From: Candidatus Brocadiaceae bacterium
GTDB lineage: Bacteria > Planctomycetota > MHYJ01 > JACQXL01 > CAKKQI01
Direction of reading: 5' to 3'
DNA: 9,658 bases
Assembly: GCA_919901895.1 (NCBI GenBank)
Contig: CAKKQI010000155.1
Span: 1-9,658 of the forward strand
Positions 1 through 4,481 of this stretch are shown here, piece by piece; position 1 is the first letter of the stretch; every line of letters begins with the position of its first letter. The position numbers and the translations under genes are program-made. The notes under the pieces are model-generated. The model saw only the letters and a list, made by a program, of their open reading frames with translations. It had not been told where the DNA came from and made no database searches.

Positions 1-147
1 TATGTTTGTTAGGATACGCAAAATATTTTCATCCACAACATTTGACAATTACTCAGTCCACTGAACATAAGGAATACTATAAGGATAGTTCTGCTAAATC
101 TATAAATCATAAGAAACCATACAGTATAAAAGCATATTAGAACCAAT
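1..147. other. window edge, no supported gene
   Basis: This stretch lies downstream of the RCC1 gene on the minus strand. It is AT-rich and I see no convincing gene. A minus-strand reading frame enters from the RCC1 3' end and contains a hydrophobic run, but it has no ribosome binding site and overlaps a real gene in another frame. No terminator hairpin with a T-run is visible. Confidence 0.4.
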
Positions 148-1488
148 TTACCTAACTCGTTTAATTTGGGTGGGAATATTTTTAGAGATATTTGTACCAT
201 CACCTAATTGACCATAATAGTTTTCTCCCCATGTCCAAAGGGTTTCGTTTGTCTTAAGGGCAATGCTATGTAGTCCTCCAGCGGCAATGGTTGACCAATC
301 ACTATCACTACCAATTTGAATTAAGTTTTTCTCCCATCCTCCCCATGTTCCATTACCTAATTGACCTGATCCATTACTACCCCAACCCCAAAGTGTGTTA
401 TCTATTTTTAACGCAAGGGTATGGTGGTCACCGGCTGTAATAGATCTCCAGTTAGTATCAGTGCCAATTTGTCTTGGGGTATATCTATTTGGTATTGGTT
501 CATCAATACTGCCGGGGTGACTCCCCCAAGCCCAGAGTGTGTTATCTTTTTTCAAAGCTAATGTATACAACGACCCTCCTGCAATAACTGACCAGTTGGT
601 CTCAGTTCCAATCTGCACAGGAGTATTCCTATTTACCACAAATGTAGCATCGCCTACTTGACCATATAGGTTCCAACCCCACACCCAAAGCGTACCGTCG
701 GTCTTTAAAGCAAGAGTATGCCAGCCTCCGGTTGCAATAGCAGCCCAGTTACTATCGGTACCAATATGAGAAGGGGTATTCTTGTCTATATATGTTCCAT
801 CACCTAATTGGCCATTACTGTTAAACCCCCAACTCCAGAGTGTACCATCAGTTTTTAACGCAACTGAATGATATTGTCCACCTGCAATAGTTAACCAGTC
901 AGTATCAACACCAATCTGGATAGGAGTATTCTTATTTACGTATGTACCGTTACCTAACTGACCAGTTCCATTATTACCCCAAGCCCACAATGTACCGTTT
1001 TCCTTAATGGCAAGGGTGTGAGCGTATCCGGCTGCAATGGATATCCAGTCAGTATTAATGCCAATCTGAGTTGGTAGGTCTCTATGTATATAGGTGCCAT
1101 CACCTAATTGACCGGAAGCATTTTCACCCCAAGCCCAGAGTGTACCATCGGTTCTAATGACAATGGTATGCTCGTATCCAGCTGCGATTTTAGAAAATGT
1201 AGGAGGAGCTGGTGGCCCAGGTAGAACCCAAGGAGGTACGGCCGGTGGCATCTCCCGCGGAAGTATGGAGGGCGGACCAGGCGGAAGTCTGGGAGGTGGA
1301 CCAGGAGGTTCAGCGAGTAGACGGCTATCTGGTTGAGTAGGTGCACTACTACCGCTAATCACATCACCGTCCTTAACCCAATCATTAGACCACAAAGAGT
1401 TATACCCGCCAATACTAAGTACGACAAAACCCAGCAACAGGACAAGAAACATAAATCTTAACCTTAACCAGTTTTCTTTGTTTATCAT
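148..1488 (-). CDS. secreted RCC1-repeat (seven-bladed beta-propeller) protein
   Basis: A 446-residue protein. Residues 1-28 are a basic N-terminus followed by a hydrophobic run (FMFLVLLLGFVVLSIGG), which fits a signal peptide or membrane anchor. Residues about 50-97 are a proline-rich linker (PPGPP units). Residues about 98-446 form seven RCC1/ATS1-type repeats of about 50 residues, each reading roughly W..IA.G..H..ALK.DGTLW.WG.N..GQLGDGT, then a P.QIG turn. Seven repeats are what a closed RCC1 propeller needs. Repeat 5 is short and lacks the GQLGDGT segment. The start is supported by GAGGAGG at 1498-1504, nine bases upstream. Bacterial RCC1 proteins of this type are usually extracellular or surface-exposed, so a protein- or ligand-binding surface role is inferred; no enzymatic motif is visible. 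A MITE-like element lies just upstream. Confidence 0.9.
   Translation of the reverse strand: MINKENWLRLRFMFLVLLLGFVVLSIGGYNSLWSNDWVKDGDVISGSSAPTQPDSRLLAEPPGPPPRLPPGPPSILPREMPPAVPPWVLPGPPAPPTFSKIAAGYEHTIVIRTDGTLWAWGENASGQLGDGTYIHRDLPTQIGINTDWISIAAGYAHTLAIKENGTLWAWGNNGTGQLGNGTYVNKNTPIQIGVDTDWLTIAGGQYHSVALKTDGTLWSWGFNSNGQLGDGTYIDKNTPSHIGTDSNWAAIATGGWHTLALKTDGTLWVWGWNLYGQVGDATFVVNRNTPVQIGTETNWSVIAGGSLYTLALKKDNTLWAWGSHPGSIDEPIPNRYTPRQIGTDTNWRSITAGDHHTLALKIDNTLWGWGSNGSGQLGNGTWGGWEKNLIQIGSDSDWSTIAAGGLHSIALKTNETLWTWGENYYGQLGDGTNISKNIPTQIKRVR
1258..1305 (-). repeat. 24-bp tandem duplication in the proline-rich linker
   Basis: Two adjacent 24-bp units (1258-1281 and 1282-1305) match at 20 of 24 positions and encode eight residues each, PPGPPPRL and PPGPPSIL. 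The duplication lengthens the linker between the signal segment and the RCC1 propeller. Confidence 0.75.
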
Positions 1489-1523
1489 TTATCTTATCCT
1501 CCTCTCATATTTACTAGTACCTC

Positions 1524-1620
1524 GTCACATTTGAAATTGTGGGTTCACCTTAGGCTGAATCCTAATCCCGCCTTGGCGGGACCAGACTTTAGTCTGGGAG
1601 CCACTAAAATCAAATGTGAC
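1524..1620. mobile_element. MITE-like palindromic element with 11-bp terminal inverted repeats
   Basis: The ends are perfect 11-bp inverted repeats, GTCACATTTGA (1524-1534) and TCAAATGTGAC (1610-1620). Inside are three small palindromes: TTAGG/CCTAA (1550-1565), CCCGCC-TT-GGCGGG (1567-1580) and CCAGAC/GTCTGG (1582-1597). The 5-mer ACCTC occurs on both sides (1519-1523 and 1623-1627), offset by two bases from the right end, so it may be a remnant target duplication. It has no coding capacity. It sits between a small peptide gene and the RCC1 gene and could fold in the transcript as a partial terminator. Confidence 0.65.
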
Positions 1621-1656
1621 AGACCTCTAGATAAAATAATAATATTTGTCGAAATA

Positions 1657-1800
1657 TCAGTAACTTGAGGCATTAGCGCCATAAACGGTGATTCCGTCTC
1701 CGACATCGGCATATCCCCGGTTCAGACAGGTCTGGACAATCACACAGACAAAGACTAGGCCAATAAATCTTGAAGCGGACCTTTTATTATGATTTTTCAT
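1657..1800 (-). CDS. small secreted peptide, YADVGDG type (copy 1)
   Basis: A 47-residue reading frame. A basic start (MKNHNKRSASR) is followed by a hydrophobic run (FIGLVFVCVIVQTCL) and a short mature part, YADVGDGITVYGANASSY. The core YADVGDGxxVYGxNA and the RFIG before the hydrophobic run also occur in the 55-residue peptide at 2020-2187, which argues that both are real and related. The start codon overlaps the end of the HicB-like gene by 14 bases, suggesting translational coupling. I do not recognise the family. The abrupt end soon after the signal peptide suggests either a genuine mini-peptide or the surviving N-terminus of a longer exported protein. Confidence 0.55.
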   Translation of the reverse strand: MKNHNKRSASRFIGLVFVCVIVQTCLNRGYADVGDGITVYGANASSY

Positions 1801-1972
1801 ACAACAATACTTCTTTACCAAACGTTTTGATATGGAAGCGGATGGCTGATTTTACATCGGCCAAGGCTTCTTCGTAGGAATTACCTTCTCCAACCACCAC
1901 TCCTTTCAGTCCTAAAGGATAGGCCACATAACCATCAGAATATTTTTCTACGATTATCTTTATTTGATACAC
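1787..1972 (-). CDS. solitary HicB-like antitoxin-fold protein
   Basis: A 61-residue protein resembling the short HicB / UPF0150 family. A beta-strand with GYVAYPLGLKGVVVGEG matches the family pattern (G-Y-x-A-x-x-P-x-L-x-G-x-x-x-x-G), followed by the S-x-x-E-A-L-x-x-x-x-x-A-I helix. It lacks a C-terminal DNA-binding domain. The start is GTG, with AAGGAG at 1980-1985 seven bases upstream, and a sigma70-like promoter stands immediately before it. No adjacent hicA is present; the next gene is the overlapping small secreted peptide. Compared with the hicB at 2421-2612 it is clearly diverged, so it is a second locus rather than a recent copy. It may be an orphan antitoxin. Confidence 0.75.
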   Translation of the reverse strand: MYQIKIIVEKYSDGYVAYPLGLKGVVVGEGNSYEEALADVKSAIRFHIKTFGKEVLLYEKS

Positions 1973-1994
1973 TTAAATTCTCCTTAGTATAATA

Positions 1995-2023
1995 TTATTA
2001 TCGGTAAAAATCTAATTTGTCAA
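1995..2023 (-). promoter_or_regulatory. sigma70-like promoter for the solitary hicB-like gene
   Basis: On the minus strand the -35 is TTGACA (2018-2023), the spacer is 17 bases, and the -10 is TAATAA (1995-2000). Transcription would begin near 1988, just ahead of the AAGGAG site and GTG start. The -35 overlaps the stop codon of the upstream peptide gene. Confidence 0.6.
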
Positions 2024-2187
2024 GGGTAAAATTCCAAGACGGCATAATCTCTGGTCTGGGGTGTATCACCGACCGCATTTCGGCCGTAGACAATCTTCCC
2101 ATCACCGACATCGGCATAGGATGTGGTTAAGGTAAAGACGAGATAGAGACCGATAAGATAACCGATAAATCTTATATAGGAACGCAT
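2020..2187 (-). CDS. small secreted peptide, YADVGDG type (copy 2)
   Basis: A 55-residue reading frame starting 17 bases after hicA. The start has AGAGG at 2195-2199 with seven-base spacing. It opens with MRSYIRFIG, continues with a hydrophobic run (YLIGLYLVFTLTTS), and has a short mature part beginning YADVGDGKIVYGRNAVGD. It shares the RFIG motif, the hydrophobic segment and the YADVGDGxxVYGxNA core with the 47-residue peptide at 1657-1800. Export by the Sec pathway is inferred. The function is unknown. It could be the leftover N-terminus of a longer secreted protein, since it ends soon after the conserved core. Confidence 0.55.
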   Translation of the reverse strand: MRSYIRFIGYLIGLYLVFTLTTSYADVGDGKIVYGRNAVGDTPQTRDYAVLEFYP

Positions 2188-2204
2188 AGGTTAACCTCTA
2201 GGAA

Positions 2205-2417
2205 TTAGAGCAATTTGTTGAATTCTTCAATACTTAATCCTGTATCCTTTACAATTCCAGCCATCGTGAATGAATTAACAGGATTGGCTCGGGGGATAGT
2301 AATAATTATTTTACCATTAGTCATCGTAATATGCTTACCCTGTCTGGCAATCCAGAAACCTGCTTTCTGAAATGCTTTCACGGCGCGCTGGTGTGGTATA
2401 CCCGGTAATTTAGGCAT
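2205..2417 (-). CDS. hicA: HicA-family mRNA interferase toxin
   Basis: A 70-residue protein with the HicA double-stranded-RNA-binding-like fold. The N-terminal helix (HQRAVKAFQKAGF) leads into the RQGKHITM segment, where His29 matches the catalytic histidine of HicA toxins (usually in a G-S-H or G-K-H context). The middle has ITIPRANPVNSFTMAGIVKDTGLS, which fits the family pattern of P-x-H/N-x-x-x-x-x-x-x-x-x-I-x-K-x-x-x-x. Known HicA toxins cleave mRNA and are neutralised by HicB. The gene begins three bases after the hicB stop, so the two are co-translated, in hicB-hicA order. Nothing suggests inactivation. Confidence 0.88.
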   Translation of the reverse strand: MPKLPGIPHQRAVKAFQKAGFWIARQGKHITMTNGKIIITIPRANPVNSFTMAGIVKDTGLSIEEFNKLL

Positions 2418-2420
2418 TGA

Positions 2421-2612
2421 TTATACCTCAACAAAACGCGTTTGTTTGTCTTTGGTTAACTCTTCCACAGTTTCTAAATACGACTGAATTGCATCTTTGA
2501 TGTTGTCTAATGCTTCTTCTTCGGTTTGTCCCTGCGACCAGCAACCGGGCAAACCAGGACACCAAATCGCATAACCTTCTTCTGTTTTCTCAAGATTAAC
2601 TTTGTATTTCAT
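2421..2612 (-). CDS. hicB: HicB-family antitoxin
   Basis: A 63-residue short HicB. It shows the family signature GYAIWCPGLPGCWSQG followed by the TEEEALDNIKDAIQSYLE helix. This RNase H-like fold binds and blocks HicA. It lacks the ribbon-helix-helix or HTH extension found in longer HicB proteins, so autoregulation by this protein alone is uncertain. AAGGA at 2623-2627 lies ten bases upstream of the ATG. The pair probably sits downstream of the consensus promoter at 2983-3011, reading through the decayed mntA/hepT relic. Confidence 0.9.
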   Translation of the reverse strand: MKYKVNLEKTEEGYAIWCPGLPGCWSQGQTEEEALDNIKDAIQSYLETVEELTKDKQTRFVEV

Positions 2613-2635
2613 CTGTCTTTCATCCTTTCTTTTTC

Positions 2636-2801
2636 CTAACTTTGTATTCTCTGCAAGTGTGTTTTAAGTTCAGGGATATCCTTTTGGGTAACCTCCCAGA
2701 CATTTTCTATAGCTACTCTGAAATAATCGTGGATTAGTTTGTTTCTCATTCCGATAATATATTTCCAGAATATGAGCGAGATAAACCTGGTCATTCTTCA
2801 T
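2636..2801 (-). pseudogene. hepT relic with internal deletion (HEPN toxin)
   Basis: The first 13 codons, starting at 2801, read MKNDQVYLAHILE, a typical HepT/DUF86 N-terminus. A frame change follows directly, then a good HepT C-terminus beginning KYIIGMRNKLIHDYF and ending at TAG 2636-2638. The HEPN active motif R-x4-H-x-Y survives as RNKLIHDY. A full HepT is about 110-140 residues, so roughly half the gene, the central helices, has been lost. A 53-codon frame from the ATG at 2794 reads into the C-terminus, but its first dozen residues do not look like HepT. Confidence 0.8.
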
Positions 2802-2968
2802 AAATAACCTTCATCGAGTCAAGGATTTCATCTTTCAAATAGGGGCTTATGGCACCGAGTGTTAAAAGGTCAACCTTTTTCTATTTGCGGCTTTCTTAAT
2901 AGTAAGGGAATACTTTTAAGTTCCAGCATTTAGTTTACTCCCATATTTACCAGTGTTTTTTTGTTCAT
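2791..2968 (-). pseudogene. mntA relic (MNT nucleotidyltransferase antitoxin)
   Basis: The 3' end is clear: 29 codons (2880-2794) read KKVDLLTLGAISPYLKDEI and onward to VIYEE, the usual C-terminus of MntA-type minimal nucleotidyltransferases. Its stop overlaps the hepT relic start, as in functional pairs. Upstream the catalytic GSx10DxD region is missing. What remains after the promoter is a 12-codon frame from the ATG at 2968 (MNKKTLVNMG...) and an 18-codon frame from 2929, each closed by a stop. This is a decayed gene with its central part deleted, and it cannot encode an active nucleotidyltransferase. Confidence 0.7.
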
Positions 2969-2982
2969 AGTGGGCAGTATAA

Positions 2983-3011
2983 ATTATATCGTAAAAAACC
3001 TATTTTGTCAA
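2983..3011 (-). promoter_or_regulatory. perfect consensus sigma70 promoter
   Basis: On the minus strand TTGACA (3006-3011), a 17-base spacer and TATAAT (2983-2988) match the consensus exactly. Transcription would start near 2976, just before the ATG at 2968. It is the original promoter of the mntA/hepT relic and probably now drives hicBA and the small peptide gene. Confidence 0.75.
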
Positions 3012-3129
3012 TAGGGATTTTCTTTTTCCCGGAAACTACTTCAAGCCGGTGGTTTAATAAGTGGGATATTGATATAAGAGTGGCTGGCCCCGATATTATC
3101 GGAGGATGAATTTTCCAAGGATGGTTTGA
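3012..3129. other. spacer between the two mntA/hepT loci, with a short palindrome
   Basis: No gene is visible. A palindrome CCGAT-ATT-ATCGG (3090-3102) lies 28 bases beyond the hepT stop at 3130. It shares the CCGAT/ATCGG arms of palindromes in the right half. There is no T-run, so a terminator role is weak. Confidence 0.4.
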
Positions 3130-3534
3130 TTAGAGGTCACAGAATTTGATCGTCTGGCGTAAATATTCTTGGATATCATTTAACCGGGTGTTTAAAATTT
3201 CATGGACTTTCAAGAAGTCCGTTTGTTGATATTCGTGAATAATCAGATTGCGAAAGCCGGTCATTTTTCGCATGATATCCGCTGTTCCCGGGGAAGTCAC
3301 TTTTTGCGAAGCCATGATATTAAATGCTTCTGATTGAACCGACGGTACACCCCACCCCCGGTCGGCGATAATATGATTAGATATATCAATACAGCCCTGA
3401 ATGGCCAGTTGAATATTATGAAGAACAATATCTTGAGCGTCTAAATCCAGGAGGAATTTTTCGGATTCAATATTTTGATGTTCTTTCAATCTTGTTAGAC
3501 ATTTTTGAATATGGGCGATTTTTTTTACGGACAA
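3130..3534 (-). CDS. hepT: HepT-like HEPN toxin
   Basis: A 134-residue HEPN protein of the HepT family. The conserved R-x4-H-x-Y motif is present as RNLIIHEY (Arg95, His100, Tyr102). In studied pairs HepT is an RNase and MntA modifies the motif tyrosine with AMP groups. The ORF starts at a poor TTG (3534). The natural start is probably the ATG at 3550 (MVNKPIVRKK...), which would join the HepT frame if the eight-T run at 3519-3526 (eight A in the gene) had seven bases. The N-terminus is therefore either frameshifted, misassembled, or truly begins at TTG. The catalytic part is complete. It follows the mntA gene, which is broken at a G/C run. Confidence 0.8.
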   Translation of the reverse strand: MSVKKIAHIQKCLTRLKEHQNIESEKFLLDLDAQDIVLHNIQLAIQGCIDISNHIIADRGWGVPSVQSEAFNIMASQKVTSPGTADIMRKMTGFRNLIIHEYQQTDFLKVHEILNTRLNDIQEYLRQTIKFCDL

Positions 3535-3739
3535 TAGGTTTGTTAACCATAGCAGTCTGATTTTTTTTGTCGTGCTTAACTGTGCTGCAATATTTTTTTA
3601 CGGCTGATGAATAGAAAAATTCTAAAACCGGGCGATAGTCAAAATATTCTCCTAAGGAACGAGCGATGAACGGCCGAAGCACCTCCGGTTCTTTTTCCGG
3701 GACGAGATGGCCGCTGGAAAAAATTTCATATTTTAATAA
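3535..3739 (-). pseudogene. C-terminal part of mntA, out of frame
   Basis: After the ten-C run, the shifted frame reads LLKYEIFSSGHLVPEKE and then LRPFIARSLGEYFDYRPVLE. This is the expected C-terminal half of an MntA nucleotidyltransferase (compare the family pattern of P-L-L-x-Y-E-I-x-x-x-G ... R-x-x-E-Y-x-D-x-x-x-x-L). The similarity fades near 3600. The frame stays open past the probable HepT ATG at 3550 down to a stop at 3467, so a second indel at a nearby A-run may also be needed to restore the natural end. This is not an independent gene. Confidence 0.7.
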
Positions 3740-3990
3740 GGGGGGGGGGCGTTATTCAATATTACTAGGTCAACATTTTTATCCAACAACCGGCTTAAAC
3801 GTAAAGCTAAATCTATTTTAAAATCAGTGAACATATTTTCCGGCAAGGCCGGATTAAGCAAGACCGCCACGTCAATGTCGCTGAAGAGTGTCGTCCGGTT
3901 TTTAGCGGCCGAACCGAAAAGATAGGCGGCGATAATATCTGATTCCTGCTTTAGCCGGCTTATAATTTTCTCGGCCAAATCTTGTAACAT
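3733..3990 (-). CDS. mntA: MntA-type nucleotidyltransferase antitoxin, truncated by frameshift
   Basis: An 85-residue reading frame carrying the N-terminal catalytic part of a minimal nucleotidyltransferase. The GSx10DxD signature is intact (Gly26-Ser27, Asp38, Asp40), with the third acidic residue at Asp74 in the VDLVIL strand. The frame runs into ten C residues (3749-3740), giving NNAPPPY and a stop, whereas eight C would give NNAPPLLKYEIF, the family's normal continuation. Full MntA proteins are about 130-150 residues, so roughly the last 50 residues are lost. MntA normally neutralises HepT by AMPylation. Loss of this half would leave the downstream HepT uncontrolled unless the run is phase variable or an assembly error. 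A weak GGTGAT lies upstream of the start. Confidence 0.75.
   Translation of the reverse strand: MLQDLAEKIISRLKQESDIIAAYLFGSAAKNRTTLFSDIDVAVLLNPALPENMFTDFKIDLALRLSRLLDKNVDLVILNNAPPPY
3740..3749 (-). repeat. ten-base G/C homopolymer inside mntA
   Basis: Ten consecutive G on the plus strand (C on the coding strand) lie exactly where the mntA frame breaks. Eight or eleven bases would restore a full-length MntA. Runs of this kind are classic slippage sites, and also common sequencing-error sites. Confidence 0.85.
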
Positions 3991-4029
3991 AGGTTTATCA
4001 CCAGCTGATCTATTGACACCGATTGATAG

Positions 4030-4053
4030 ACACCCCGAATGTTTTCGGGGTGT
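4030..4053 (-). terminator. perfect hairpin downstream of the histone gene
   Basis: A 10-bp perfect stem ACACCCCGAA / TTCGGGGTGT with a four-base loop. It lies between the histone gene stop and mntA. No T-run follows on either strand, so it is a weak candidate terminator or a REP-type palindrome. Confidence 0.4.
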
Positions 4054-4058
4054 GGTTT

Positions 4059-4086
4059 AATCAGCTCCGCCAAGGCGGGGCTGGTT
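4059..4086. repeat. REP-like palindrome with the CCGCC-AA-GGCGG core
   Basis: A long hairpin (arms 4059-4071 and 4074-4086) with wobble pairs only at two positions and a two-base loop. It has the same core as the palindromes in MITE 1 and in the pseudopilin gene. It lies directly beyond the histone stop codon and may attenuate read-through towards mntA. Confidence 0.6.
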
Positions 4087-4099
4087 ACCTTCGTCTTAT

Positions 4100-4279
4100 T
4101 TATTCTACGTCAATCGCCTGAACTGTTTTTTTGCCGGAGGCCCTGGCTTTTTCAATGCCGGCTTTAACCTTGGCTTCCACGACCTGGCTCAGTTTTTCAA
4201 TCGCATCCGCGCCCGTGCGCATTCCCTGTTCCTTGGTCATTTTTTTTACCCGGCTGACGACGACTAATGTCTCTGTCAT
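4100..4279 (-). CDS. bacterial histone-fold protein
   Basis: A 59-residue basic protein not captured by size-filtered gene finding. It aligns by eye with a single histone fold. A first helix begins at MRTGADAIEKL, the long middle helix is SQVVEAKVKAGIEKARA, then comes the GKKT loop (residues 49-52), and the end is AIDVE. The GKKTVQAIDV stretch parallels the archaeal histone pattern R-K-T-x-x-x-x-D, where the conserved Thr and Asp (here Thr52, Asp57) close the second loop. The N-terminal TLVVVSRVKKM resembles short bacterial histones such as those of Bdellovibrio and Leptospira. AAGGAGG at 4287-4293, seven bases from the ATG, is a strong ribosome binding site. It has its own promoter, divergent from the pseudopilin operon. 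A DNA-binding chromatin role is inferred from the family. Confidence 0.8.
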   Translation of the reverse strand: MTETLVVVSRVKKMTKEQGMRTGADAIEKLSQVVEAKVKAGIEKARASGKKTVQAIDVE

Positions 4280-4301
4280 GTTCGTTCCTCCTTCTAACTA
4301 T

Positions 4302-4335
4302 TGATGATACAGATTAAAACTGATGATACGGATTA
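4302..4335 (-). repeat. 15-bp direct repeat in the histone gene leader
   Basis: TGATGATACRGATTA occurs at 4302-4316 and 4321-4335 (14 of 15 identical, 19-bp period). The second copy also forms an inverted pair, GATACGG (4325-4331) with CCGTATC (4361-4367). It lies within the predicted leader of about 100 bases before the histone gene and could be an operator or an mRNA structure. Confidence 0.5.
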
Positions 4336-4389
4336 TTCCCGTGTTTATTTAGAAACCTACCCGTATCCTAAAAATTATATAATTATTAA

Positions 4390-4417
4390 ACTATATCATA
4401 ATCTCAAAGGTGGTCAA
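4390..4417 (-). promoter_or_regulatory. promoter for the histone-fold gene
   Basis: On the minus strand TTGACC (4412-4417), a 16-base spacer and TATAGT (4390-4395), with a TG one base before the -10 (TGaTATAGT, an extended -10). Transcription would start near 4383, giving a leader of roughly 100 bases. Confidence 0.65.
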
Positions 4418-4465
4418 GATTTTTTTTTAATAAATTAAAAATTTTGCTCTTTACCCCTTATTTTG

Positions 4466-4474
4466 TGATATAAT
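4466..4474 (+). promoter_or_regulatory. extended -10 promoter of the pseudopilin operon, probably leaderless
   Basis: TGATATAAT is a perfect extended -10 (TGnTATAAT). A weak -35 (TTGCTC, 4444-4449) stands 19 bases upstream. Expected transcription begins at about 4481-4482, which is the ATG itself. No Shine-Dalgarno sequence precedes that ATG. Confidence 0.6.
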
Positions 4475-4481
4475 TTATAAT

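Noticed and set aside
9..203. 64-residue minus-strand ORF with a hydrophobic stretch
   Set aside because: It overlaps the RCC1 3' end in another frame and has no start signals. The lipobox-like LSNC has a disallowed residue before Cys.
1104..1346. 80-residue minus-strand ORF inside the RCC1 gene
   Set aside because: It is an alternative frame of the proline-rich linker and first repeat. The RCC1 frame is clearly the coding one.
3467..3682. 71-residue minus-strand ORF as an independent gene
   Set aside because: Its first half is the out-of-frame C-terminus of mntA and its second half is the hepT start region in the wrong frame.
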